This document shows positions 53,927-62,238 of a DNA stretch of 64,000 bases, piece after piece. This DNA is from Pseudomonadota bacterium (lineage in GTDB: Bacteria; Pseudomonadota; Gammaproteobacteria; Xanthomonadales; Xanthomonadaceae). The stretch lies in contig JAFEEL010000007.1 in the NCBI GenBank assembly GCA_018241125.1, positions 124,001 through 188,000 on the forward strand, in the 5' to 3' direction. Within the stretch, counting starts at the first letter, position 1. The number at the start of each line of letters is the position of its first letter. The notes beneath the pieces were generated by a model. That model was not told the origin of the DNA and did not search any database. It was given only the letters and a program-made list of their open reading frames with translations. The translations under genes were made by a program, and so were the position numbers.

Positions 53927-53991
53927 GCGGCTCGCGCGCCGCTGCAACGGGCGCCGCGAGACGCGATTTTCCTTCCAGGAGTATCGCTCAC

Positions 53992-56286
53992 ATGAACTCG
54001 CAGACTGTTTGTCCGGTTGCGTTCCGATTTGCCGTTCTGGCATCCGCGATCGGCCTGATCGTCGGTGGTGGCATCGCCCCTCCGGTCGCCCACGCCGCGA
54101 CCATCCGCAACGCCGAAGATTTGCTGGTGGTGGATTGCCTGCTGCCCGGGCAAATCCGCCGCCTGGGTGCGCAGGCCACCTTCATGAGCGCGCGCCGGCC
54201 GATCCGCACCACTCAGGCCGATTGCCAGATCCGCGGCGGCGAATACGTCGCCTACGACCGCGCCAACTACCAGACCGCGCTGAAGGTGTGGATGGACTCG
54301 GCCAACGCCGGCGACCCCGAGGCGATGAACTATGTCGGTGAAATTTATCTGAAGGGCCTGGGCACCGATCCGGACTACACGATGGCGCTGGCGTGGTTCA
54401 AGAAGTCGGCCGACAAGGGCAACACGCGGGCGATGATCAACATCGGCTACATGTACGAAGAAGGCCTGGGCGTGCCCAAGGACGAGGTGCAGGCGATCAA
54501 CTACTACCGGCAGGCGCAGGGCATCACCGGCAACGACCTCGTGTTTTCGTCCGACGTGCAGGTACAGCTGCAGCAAAAGGACACCCAGATCCAGAATCTG
54601 CAACAGCAGGTCAAGGATTTGCAGAACGAGCTGGATGCCAAGAAGCAGGCGCTGGAGCAGTCACAGGGCCAACTCAACGACACCCAGGCCAAGCTGGCCA
54701 AGGTGCGCGCCTCGGTCGGCGCCGAGGTGGCGGCCAAGGTCGCGCAGGCGCGTGCCGAGCTGCAGGCCAAGGCCGATGCGCTGGCCGATGCGCAGGACAA
54801 TGGCGGCAACGCCGCGCAGGTCGAGCAACTCAAGGCACAGTTGGCCAGCCAGCGCACCGCGTTCCAGAACCAGATCAAGACCCTGCAAACGCGCGCACCG
54901 GCCAAGAACAAGCAGGACTACGAACTGATGCGCCTGTTGTCCAACCAGTTGGTGGACACGCAGATCGCGGTGCGCCAGCAAAATCGCCAGATCGCCTCCT
55001 TGCAGCAGCGCATCGGCGCCGATCGCAGCGACGGGCAAGTGCTCGCCGGCGGCCCGCCCTCGCTGGAAATGCTGCAACCGGCGGTGATCGCCACCCGCGG
55101 CAAGAACACCGCGGTGGTACGCGGCGCGCCCGGCGCGCATGACCTCGTCGGTCGCGTCACCCAGCCGCAGGCGATCGCGCAGGTGACGGTGAACAACCAG
55201 CCGGTTGCGCTGTCGGCCAACGGCACCTTCAACGCCAAGATCAACGTGCCGGCGGGTGGCGCGGCGGTGCAGATCGTCGCCACCGGCAAGGCCGGCGGGC
55301 GCATGGGCATGGACTTCAACGTGATCGCGATGGCCGGCACCGGCGGCGGCGGGGCCGGCGGTGGCGCGGCCAGCGACGGCGTGGGTTCGATTCCGTCGAG
55401 CTTCCGTGCCGGCAACGGTTACGCCATCATCATCGGCAACGACGATTATCAGGATGGCGGCTACCCGACCTTGCAGAGCGCGCGCAGCGACGCCACCGCC
55501 GTCTCGCAGGTGCTGCGTGCCCGCTACGGGTACCAGACTTCGCTGCTGCTGGATGCCTCGCGGCTGGAAATCCTGACCGCGCTCAACACCATGCGCGAGA
55601 AACTCGGCCCCAACGACAACCTGCTGGTGTATTACGCCGGCCACGGCGAGATCAAGGGCACCCAAGGTTACTGGATTCCCACCGATGCCAAGGCCGCCAC
55701 TGCATCGACCTGGATTTCCAATGCCGCCATCAGTGACATCCTGAGTACGATCAAGTCGCGGCACATCCTGGTGGTGGCCGACTCGTGTTACTCGGGCACG
55801 ATGACGCGCGCTTCGGTGCCGGTGTTCGATCCGTCCGCGATGGCCGCCGACAAGTGGGCGTCGTGGGTGGACAAGATGGACGCCGGCAAGTCGCGTACCG
55901 CGCTGACCTCCGGCGGCGTGCAGCCGGTGGCCGATACCGGCGCGGGCAAGCATTCGTATTTCACCCGCGCACTGGTCAACGCCTTGCAGGACAACACCCG
56001 TCTGCTCAACGCGCAGCGCCTGTACCGGCAGGTCGCCAGTTCGATGGCGTTGACTGCGGTCAATGCGGCGATTCCGCAAGACCCGGGTTATTCGGCGATC
56101 AAGTATGCCGGGCACGAAAGCGGCGATTATTTCTTCCTGCCGCGCGGCGGCAAGACCGCCGCGGTCGCGCCCGAGCCCAGCGCCGTGCCGACCGGTGTGG
56201 CGATGGCGGCGCGCGTGCCGGCGCCGAAGCGGCCCGTGCCGCTGTGGGCGTTCGCGCCGCTGCCGGCGATCGTGCCCAGGAGCTGA
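53992..56286 (+). CDS. Exported caspase-family (peptidase C14) protein with Sel1-like repeats and coiled coil
   Basis: A 764-aa protein. Signal peptide (to ~AHAAT); Sel1-like repeats (about 75-170, AMNYVGEIYLKGLGTDPDYTMA); a long coiled coil (about 185-350, rich in Q/K/E/A); a small beta domain (~375-450, VTVNNQPVALSANGTFNAKI) like the Ig-type inserts seen in some caspase proteins; a Gly-rich hinge; and a caspase domain (~480-740) with intact catalytic dyad: His551 in YYAGHGEIKG and Cys599 in DSCYSGTM. It would act in the periplasm or outside the cell. GGAG precedes the ATG. It diverges from the giant autotransporter, 110 bp away. Confidence 0.9.
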   Translation: MNSQTVCPVAFRFAVLASAIGLIVGGGIAPPVAHAATIRNAEDLLVVDCLLPGQIRRLGAQATFMSARRPIRTTQADCQIRGGEYVAYDRANYQTALKVWMDSANAGDPEAMNYVGEIYLKGLGTDPDYTMALAWFKKSADKGNTRAMINIGYMYEEGLGVPKDEVQAINYYRQAQGITGNDLVFSSDVQVQLQQKDTQIQNLQQQVKDLQNELDAKKQALEQSQGQLNDTQAKLAKVRASVGAEVAAKVAQARAELQAKADALADAQDNGGNAAQVEQLKAQLASQRTAFQNQIKTLQTRAPAKNKQDYELMRLLSNQLVDTQIAVRQQNRQIASLQQRIGADRSDGQVLAGGPPSLEMLQPAVIATRGKNTAVVRGAPGAHDLVGRVTQPQAIAQVTVNNQPVALSANGTFNAKINVPAGGAAVQIVATGKAGGRMGMDFNVIAMAGTGGGGAGGGAASDGVGSIPSSFRAGNGYAIIIGNDDYQDGGYPTLQSARSDATAVSQVLRARYGYQTSLLLDASRLEILTALNTMREKLGPNDNLLVYYAGHGEIKGTQGYWIPTDAKAATASTWISNAAISDILSTIKSRHILVVADSCYSGTMTRASVPVFDPSAMAADKWASWVDKMDAGKSRTALTSGGVQPVADTGAGKHSYFTRALVNALQDNTRLLNAQRLYRQVASSMALTAVNAAIPQDPGYSAIKYAGHESGDYFFLPRGGKTAAVAPEPSAVPTGVAMAARVPAPKRPVPLWAFAPLPAIVPRS

Positions 56287-56335
56287 GGCGGTCGCGGTTG
56301 TGGGCGGGCCATCCCGGCTCGACGGATTCCCGGAT

Positions 56336-56370
56336 GCAGGATGGGTCGATCGCAGATCGACCCATCCTGC
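56336..56370. terminator. Perfect 16-bp hairpin between caspase and deaD genes
   Basis: GCAGGATGGGTCGATC and its exact reverse complement flank a 3-nt loop (GCA), followed on the plus strand by GGGTTTGGTTTCG. It lies between the convergent caspase and deaD stops (134-bp gap) and is symmetric, so it may terminate both. The T-tract is weak. Confidence 0.6.
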
Positions 56371-56420
56371 GGGTTTGGTTTCGCGATCCAAGCCAGCCGG
56401 AACGCACGCTGCGCCACCCC

Positions 56421-58478
56421 TCACCGGCGCGGCGGGCCTTTGCGGTGCGGCTTTTTCTGCGGACGCGGTCGCGCGTGGTGTGTCGTCGGCGGGCGCGCGC
56501 GCGGCACGAACGCCGGGCGTTCTCCGCTGCCGTCATCGCCATCGCCGCTTGCGCGGCGAATGCGCAGCATCTGCCCGGCCACGCGCACGCGCTTGAGGTG
56601 TTCGAGCAGTTGTCGTGGCATGCCGACCGGCAGGTCGACGAGGCTGTAGGCGTCGCGGATGTCGATGCGGCCGATGTAGCGGCTTTCCAGATCGGCCTCG
56701 TTGGCGATCGCGCCGACGATGTTGCCAGGCTGCACGCCATGGACGTGGCCGACCTCGATGCGGAAGGTTTCCATCCCCGCTTCGGGTTCGTCGCGCGCGC
56801 GGCGCGGCTTGCGCGGGCGCGGCTCGTCGTCAAAATGCAGCTCGGCGACGTTGCGCGCGGATGCTGGGGGTCTGGCTGCTTCGGGACGCGAGGTGTCGCC
56901 CGCTTCGATGGGCTGCGCGGAAGAGTGCGCCGAAGAGTGCGCCGAAGAGTGCGCCGAAGAGTGCGCAAAAGGCGCCCGGCTCCCGCCTTCGCGGGAGCGA
57001 CGGCCGGAAGGTTGCGCGCTGTTGGCACGTGCTTCAGCAAGCCGTGCGCCGTCTGCGCGTGCCGCATCAAAGCGTGTGGCATCCACGGGCCTCGTCGAAC
57101 GCGGCGGCACATCCAGCAACAACGGGCGCTCGCCCTGCGCGATCCGTGCCAATGCCGCGGCGATGTCCAGCGCGGTCACCGCGTGTTCGCTCTCGTAGCG
57201 CGCGATCAGGTCGCGGAATACCGACAGATCGGCGCTGGCCAGGGTGTCGGTGATCTGCGTGAGGAACTTGGCGATGCGGCGATCGTTGACCGCCTCGATG
57301 CTCGGCAGTTCCATCGGCTCGATCGACTGCCGCGTGGCGCGCTCGATCGCGCGCAGCATGCCGCGCTCACGCGGGGCGACGAACACGATGGCCTCGCCGG
57401 TGCGGCCGGCGCGTCCGGTGCGGCCGATGCGATGGACGTAGCTTTCGGTGTCGTAGGGGATGTCGTAGTTGAGCACGTGGCTGATGCGCTCCACGTCCAG
57501 CCCGCGCGCGGCCACGTCGGTGGCCACGAGCACGTCGATCTGCCCGTCGCGCAGGCGTGCGATCGCGCGCTCGCGTTGCGGCTGGGCGATGTCGCCGTTG
57601 ATCGCCGCCGCCGTCAAGCCGCGCGCTTCGAGCTTGCCGGCCAGTTCCTCGGTGGCTTGCTTGGTGCGCGCGAACACCAGCATCGCCTCGAACGGTTCGG
57701 CTTCGAGGATGCGGGTGAGCGCGTCGAGCTTGTTGGCGCCGCTGACGATCCAGTAGCGCTGGCGGATGCCCGCGGCCGTGGTGGTCTTGGCGGCGATGGA
57801 AATCTGCTGCGGATCGCGCAGGTAGGTTTGCGCGATGCGCTTGATCTGCGCCGGCATGGTCGCCGAGAACAGCGCCATCTGCCGCTGTTCGGGCGCCTTC
57901 TTGATGATCGTCTCGACGTCGTCGATGAAGCCCATGCGCAGCATTTCGTCGGCTTCGTCGAGCACCAGGCATTGCAGCGCGGATAGATCCAGCGTGCCGC
58001 GTTGCAGGTGGTCGATCACCCGCCCGGGCGTGCCGACCACCACGTCCACGCCACGCCGCAACGCCGACAACTGCGGGCCGTAGCCTTGTCCGCCGTAGAT
58101 TGGCAGCACATGGAAACCCGGCAGGTGGGCGGCGTAGCGCTGGAACGCCTCGGCGACCTGAATTGCCAGCTCGCGGGTGGGCGCCAGCACCAGCGCACGC
58201 GGCCCGCGCGGGGATGCGGTCGGCGACGTGCTCGCGCCGGCGGCCGCTGCGCGCTCGCGTGCAATCCGCGCCAGAATCGGCAGTGCGAACGCGGCGGTCT
58301 TGCCGGTGCCGGTCTGCGCCTGCCCGATCAGGTCGTGGCCGGCGAGCAGCGGCGGCAGGCTGGCGGTCTGGATAGGCGAGGGCGACTCGTACCCGACGTC
58401 GGCCAGCGCGCACAGCAGTGGCTCGGGCAGGTGCAGGTCGGCAAAGCGCAGCGGGGTGGGCGACTCAGCGGTGCTCAT
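56421..58478 (-). CDS. deaD: DEAD-box ATP-dependent RNA helicase DeaD/CsdA
   Basis: A 685-aa protein. Helicase core has Q motif (SPIQTASLPPLLAGHDLI), Walker A AQTGTGKT, DEAD (VLDEADEMLRMGF), SAT, and HRIGRTGRAGRTG; the C-terminus has a DbpA/CsdA-type RNA-binding domain (ETFRIEVGHVHGVQPGNIVG) and a basic tail (RPRPQKKPHRKGPPRR). It unwinds RNA in ribosome assembly and cold adaptation. ATG 58478 is used; the frame is open upstream but non-homologous. The linker near residues 490-525 is unusual: it carries four HSSA repeats and a palindromic repeat sequence read in frame. Confidence 0.95.
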   Translation of the reverse strand: MSTAESPTPLRFADLHLPEPLLCALADVGYESPSPIQTASLPPLLAGHDLIGQAQTGTGKTAAFALPILARIARERAAAAGASTSPTASPRGPRALVLAPTRELAIQVAEAFQRYAAHLPGFHVLPIYGGQGYGPQLSALRRGVDVVVGTPGRVIDHLQRGTLDLSALQCLVLDEADEMLRMGFIDDVETIIKKAPEQRQMALFSATMPAQIKRIAQTYLRDPQQISIAAKTTTAAGIRQRYWIVSGANKLDALTRILEAEPFEAMLVFARTKQATEELAGKLEARGLTAAAINGDIAQPQRERAIARLRDGQIDVLVATDVAARGLDVERISHVLNYDIPYDTESYVHRIGRTGRAGRTGEAIVFVAPRERGMLRAIERATRQSIEPMELPSIEAVNDRRIAKFLTQITDTLASADLSVFRDLIARYESEHAVTALDIAAALARIAQGERPLLLDVPPRSTRPVDATRFDAARADGARLAEARANSAQPSGRRSREGGSRAPFAHSSAHSSAHSSAHSSAQPIEAGDTSRPEAARPPASARNVAELHFDDEPRPRKPRRARDEPEAGMETFRIEVGHVHGVQPGNIVGAIANEADLESRYIGRIDIRDAYSLVDLPVGMPRQLLEHLKRVRVAGQMLRIRRASGDGDDGSGERPAFVPRARPPTTHHARPRPQKKPHRKGPPRR
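56919..56966 (-). repeat. Four 12-bp tandem repeats in the deaD linker (HSSA x4)
   Basis: On the plus strand, GGAAGAGTGCGC followed by three copies of CGAAGAGTGCGC. They encode four consecutive HSSA tetrapeptides in DeaD. Copy number is likely to vary by slippage. Confidence 0.9.
56979..56998. repeat. REP-like palindrome embedded in deaD coding sequence
   Basis: GCTCCCGC-CTTC-GCGGGAGC is a perfect 8-bp stem with a 4-nt loop. Such palindromes are, as I recall, common intergenic repeats in this group of bacteria. Here it is read in frame (as part of SREGGSRAP) beside the HSSA repeats. Confidence 0.7.
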
Positions 58479-58718
58479 GGCGATTCTCGCGACGCCTGCA
58501 TGGCGACCGGAAGCACAGTGTAGCGGTTGCGCGAAACATGCTCGGCCCGCCGCGCAGGGCATTGCCGTCGTTTTGCCGCTCGATCCGATGCCGGCGCGAA
58601 CCCGGAGCCCCGATGCGGGCGTCACGGCAGGCACGTCGCCCGCCCTGAACAGCCCGCTTCGGCGGCGCGGCCGTGCGACCATACCGGTGCAGCCGCAATC
58701 ACCGGCGTACCGCCACCC

Positions 58719-59471
58719 ATGCGCGTCCTCGACCAGCCCGCCATCGTTCTGCACGCCAGCCGCTGGCGCGAAACGAGCCTGCTGGTGGAGGCGTTCACCC
58801 ACGAACACGGCCGCGTCGGCTTGCTCGCACGCGGGGTAACCGGTCCGCGCAAGCAGCCGCTGCGTGCAGCGTTGCAACCCTTGCAACGGGTACGCATCGA
58901 CTATGCGCAACGCGGCGAGTTGGCGCAGCTGACGCGCGCCGAGGTCGGGGCGACCGCACCGATGCTCGGCGGCGAGGCGCTGCTGGCCGGACTGTATCTG
59001 TGCGAGTTGACCCTGCGCATGCTGCCGCGTGACGACGCCCATCCGACGCTGTTTCTGCGCTTTGCGCAAGCACTGGACGACTTGGTGGACGCCCCGTCAT
59101 TGGCGTGGACGCTGCGCCGTTTCGAACGCGACTTGCTCGGCGTGCTCGGCTTCGCGCCGGAGCTGCACCGGGATGTCCATGGTGGCGCGCTCGATCCGCT
59201 GGGCCGCTATCGCGTGGATCCCGAGCACGGCCCGTTGCGGGTGGCCGACTCCGGCGCTGGCGTTCGTGGCGCGATACGCGGTGCCGCGTTGTTGGCGTTG
59301 GCGGACGAGGCGCCACCGTCGGCGGAGCTGCTTCGCGAACAGCGCCTCGCATTGCGGCAGATCATCGCCCATCATCTGGGCGGACGCGGTCTGCGCTCCT
59401 GGGGGCTGCTGGCGGAGTTCGCCGAACTGGTGCGCGATGATCGGACCGCGACGGTTCAGCCCGGCAAATGA
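58719..59471 (+). CDS. recO: DNA repair protein RecO
   Basis: A 250-aa protein with the N-terminal OB fold (AIVLHASRWRETSLLVEAFT, then GRVGLLARGVTGPRK) and a helical C-terminal domain (YLCELTLRMLPRDDAHPTLF, then RRFERDLLGVLGF). RecO loads RecA with RecR and RecF onto gapped DNA; with recBCD in the same window both recombination routes are represented. The zinc-finger cysteines found in some RecO proteins are absent. The 240 bp between deaD and recO shows nothing distinctive. Its last 16 bp overlap the convergent receiver-HPt gene. Confidence 0.94.
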   Translation: MRVLDQPAIVLHASRWRETSLLVEAFTHEHGRVGLLARGVTGPRKQPLRAALQPLQRVRIDYAQRGELAQLTRAEVGATAPMLGGEALLAGLYLCELTLRMLPRDDAHPTLFLRFAQALDDLVDAPSLAWTLRRFERDLLGVLGFAPELHRDVHGGALDPLGRYRVDPEHGPLRVADSGAGVRGAIRGAALLALADEAPPSAELLREQRLALRQIIAHHLGGRGLRSWGLLAEFAELVRDDRTATVQPGK

Positions 59472-60142
59472 ACGGCGGCCGCCTGTTCGCGAAAGCGGCG
59501 CAGAGCCGCCGGGTCGGTGGGTGCAGTGGCCAACGCATGAATGGCTTCGAGCAGGCGCGGGCAGCCGACGAATCCACAACTGGCCTTGAGCTTGTGCAGC
59601 ACGCCGCGCGCCGCGTTCAAGTCGCCATCGCCGATCGCCTTGGCGATCGTGGTCGCCTGTGACGGCAGTTCGGCCACGAACAGGCCGCGCATCGCTTGTA
59701 CGGCGGCGGCATTGTCGCCCAACGCGCGCAAGGCCTGCGCATCGTCCCAGACCGGCACCGCCATGCCGTCGGGCACGCCGGCCAGCGCCCGTCGCACCGC
59801 TGCGTGCAGCGCCGGGATGCTCAGCGGCTTGCATGCCACCTCCGCGAAACCTTGCGCTTGCAGGTAGGCTAGCCGCGCCGGGTCGGCCTCGGCAGTCAAA
59901 CACAGCGCCGGCACGCCCAGTCGCAACGCGCGCAGTTCGGCCAGCAGCGCCGCGCCGTGGATGTCAGGCAAGTGCGCGTCGAGCACCCACAGCGCGTGCG
60001 CGGTACGCCCTGCCAGAGTCAATGCCTGAGCGCCGTCGCCGGCCACATCGACCACTGTCGCCGGCATCGCCTGCAAGGCCAGCGTCAGGAAGCCTCGGCT
60101 GATCGGGTCGTCCTCGACCAGCAGCAGGTGGGTGGGGTGCAT
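59456..60142 (-). CDS. Stand-alone response-regulator receiver plus HPt protein
   Basis: A 228-aa protein: receiver domain (1-118) with acidic pocket VEDDP, phospho-acceptor Asp55 (VLDAHLPD), Thr (CLTAEAD) and Lys105 (CKPLS); then an HPt domain (~130-228) with phosphorylatable His183 in LHKLKASCGFVG. There is no kinase or output domain, so it is a phosphorelay intermediate that must receive phosphate from a histidine kinase elsewhere. Start at ATG 60142; three upstream in-frame ATG or equivalent starts are less likely. It overlaps recO tail-to-tail by 16 bp and diverges from the YdbH-like gene. Confidence 0.9.
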   Translation of the reverse strand: MHPTHLLLVEDDPISRGFLTLALQAMPATVVDVAGDGAQALTLAGRTAHALWVLDAHLPDIHGAALLAELRALRLGVPALCLTAEADPARLAYLQAQGFAEVACKPLSIPALHAAVRRALAGVPDGMAVPVWDDAQALRALGDNAAAVQAMRGLFVAELPSQATTIAKAIGDGDLNAARGVLHKLKASCGFVGCPRLLEAIHALATAPTDPAALRRFREQAAAVHLPG

Positions 60143-60156
60143 GGCGACTGGCGTGG

Positions 60157-62220
60157 ATGGCACACTGGCACAGCATGCAGACCTCCTTCGCCCGCCGCAA
60201 CCATCGCGCCATGCAGGCCGTCATCGCACTGGCCACCGGCATGGGTGTGCTGGCGTGCACGTCGTGCTTTGCGCGCGCGCTGCGCCTGGACGTGCGCACA
60301 CTGCAAACCCCGGTTGCCATTGCCGCTGGTGTGCATGTGCGCGTGCAGGTCGACGCTGACGGTGCTGCGGGCCGCTTGCAGGTGGACGTGGATGATCTGG
60401 ATGCGCGTGGTTTCGGCTATCGCTTCGGCAAGCTGCACTGGGAGTGCCCATTGGTGCGTGCCAGCGGCGCATGGACGTGCACCGGCCCGGTGGGGGCCGC
60501 CACGGGCCCGCCGATGCGCTTGCAGTTGACGCTGGCCTTGCCTTCCGTTTCGGCACGGATCTCGTCCGGCGCCAGCGCGGTGGGCGTGCAATGGGCCGGC
60601 AAAGCGTCCGATCCGTGGCAGGTGGCGTTGACGCAGGTGCCGGTGGCGTGGGTGCAGGCGTTCACCGCGACGCTGTGGAAGGATGGTCGTCTGCAAAAAG
60701 GCGCGCTCGATGGGCAACTGGCCATTCGTTCCGGTGCGAAGTCGGGCACCGAAGTGCACGGTCGCCTGCGCGCGCAAGGGCTGTCGCTGGAAACACCCGA
60801 TGGCGGCATTGCCGCTGGCGGTATCGACATCGATGCGGGAATCGCCTTCGTGCACACGATCGCGCAGCGCAAGTTGGCGATCGACGCCAAGCTCGCCCAA
60901 GGTGAGTTCCTGATCGGCGGGCTGTATGCGGTGCTGCCGAAACAACCGCTGTCGGCACTGCTCGAAATGCAGCAAGCCGGCACCGGCGATTGGCTGATTC
61001 CCCGCTGGCGCTGGGACGACGGCGCGGTGGTCACCGCCACCGGCGATGGCCGCTGGTCGCCGGCGCAGGGCTTGCGCGCGCTGAACTTGCAACTGCAAAG
61101 CAGCGACCTGGCCACCGCCCACGACCGCTACTTGACCGGCTGGCTGGATCCGGCCGGGCTGGCCGGCTTGCGCCTCGCCGGTGCGGTACAGGCCGGCGCG
61201 ACGATGCAGGACGGCGTGTGGCGCAGTGTGGCGGCGCAGTTGCGCGCCGTCGATGCGATCGATGGCAAACAGCGTTTTTCGTTGCAAGGGCTCGATGGCG
61301 ACCTGCGCTGGAGCGCCGATGCGCCGCCGGTCGATGGCATGCTGCGCTGGCGCGCGGGCGGGTTGCTGGGAATCCCGCTGGGGCCGACCGCGCTGAGCCT
61401 GCGCAGCCAGTCGCGGCACATCGCACTCACCGCGCCGGTGGGCATCCCGATGCTTGGCGGTACGCTGCGACTGGATCGCTTCGACTACGTCCCGCCGGAT
61501 GCCGCCGACGGCGCGCGCTTCGCCTTCGGCCTGAGCCTGCAAAAGATGCAAGTTGCGCAACTGGCCAAGGCCTTCGGCTGGCCGGCCTTTCCCGGCACGC
61601 TCGACGGCAGCCTGCCTTCGGCGCATTACGCCAACAACCGGCTGGATTTTGACGGCGCACTGAATGCGCAGGTTTTCGGCGGCCGGCTGGCGGTCACGCG
61701 ACTGGCGATGGAGCGCCCGTTCGGCGCCGACCCCAGCGTCAGCGCCGACATGGACATCAAGGGTTTCGACCTGCGCACGCTCACCGAGGTCTTTGGATTC
61801 GGCAGAATCACCGGTCGCTTGGATGGAACCATCCGCGATCTGCGCCTGTTGGATTGGGCTCCGGTCGCTTTCGACGCGCGTTTGGCCAGTGACGAGCAAG
61901 CCCCCGATCGGCGCCGCATCAGCCAGCGCGCGGTGCGGGACCTGACCACGGTCGGTGGGGGCGGCATCACCGCCGGGCTGCAGGCACAGGCGCTCAAGCT
62001 GTTCCAGGATTTCGGCTACGCACGGCTGGGACTTTCGTGCAAACTGGCCAACGACGTGTGCAGCATGGATGGAGTGGGTTCAGCAGGAGCCGGCTATACG
62101 ATCCTGCAAGGGTCGGGCCTGCCGCGCATCGACATCATCGGCTACGAGCGGCACGTGGACTGGCCAACCTTGCTGGCACGGCTGAAGGCAGCCACGCAGG
62201 GCGACATCGTCATCAAGTGA
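60157..62220 (+). CDS. YdbH-like intermembrane (AsmA/TamB-like) protein
   Basis: A 687-aa exported protein: N-terminal hydrophobic segment (AVIALATGMGVLACTSCFARA), then repetitive amphipathic beta-strands to the end (GLSLETPDGGIAAGGIDIDAG; LGGTLRLDRFDYVPPDA; FDGALNAQVFGGRLAVTRLA). A YdbH-type C-terminal segment follows (GRITGRLDGTIRDLRLLDW, then GGGGITAGLQAQALKLFQDFGYARLGLSC). In E. coli, YdbH with YnbE forms a lipid-transfer bridge between inner and outer membranes. Next comes a DUF1318 (YdbL-like) gene, as in the E. coli ydbH-ynbE-ydbL operon. Starts at 60157, 60175 or 60211 are possible; none has a clear ribosome-binding site. Confidence 0.8.
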   Translation: MAHWHSMQTSFARRNHRAMQAVIALATGMGVLACTSCFARALRLDVRTLQTPVAIAAGVHVRVQVDADGAAGRLQVDVDDLDARGFGYRFGKLHWECPLVRASGAWTCTGPVGAATGPPMRLQLTLALPSVSARISSGASAVGVQWAGKASDPWQVALTQVPVAWVQAFTATLWKDGRLQKGALDGQLAIRSGAKSGTEVHGRLRAQGLSLETPDGGIAAGGIDIDAGIAFVHTIAQRKLAIDAKLAQGEFLIGGLYAVLPKQPLSALLEMQQAGTGDWLIPRWRWDDGAVVTATGDGRWSPAQGLRALNLQLQSSDLATAHDRYLTGWLDPAGLAGLRLAGAVQAGATMQDGVWRSVAAQLRAVDAIDGKQRFSLQGLDGDLRWSADAPPVDGMLRWRAGGLLGIPLGPTALSLRSQSRHIALTAPVGIPMLGGTLRLDRFDYVPPDAADGARFAFGLSLQKMQVAQLAKAFGWPAFPGTLDGSLPSAHYANNRLDFDGALNAQVFGGRLAVTRLAMERPFGADPSVSADMDIKGFDLRTLTEVFGFGRITGRLDGTIRDLRLLDWAPVAFDARLASDEQAPDRRRISQRAVRDLTTVGGGGITAGLQAQALKLFQDFGYARLGLSCKLANDVCSMDGVGSAGAGYTILQGSGLPRIDIIGYERHVDWPTLLARLKAATQGDIVIK

Positions 62221-62238
62221 ACTTCCCGGAGGTTGTTC

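Noticed and set aside
58479-59069. N-terminal extension of deaD by 197 codons
   Set aside because: The Q motif and family start lie right after ATG 58478; the upstream frame overlaps recO on the other strand and has no homology.
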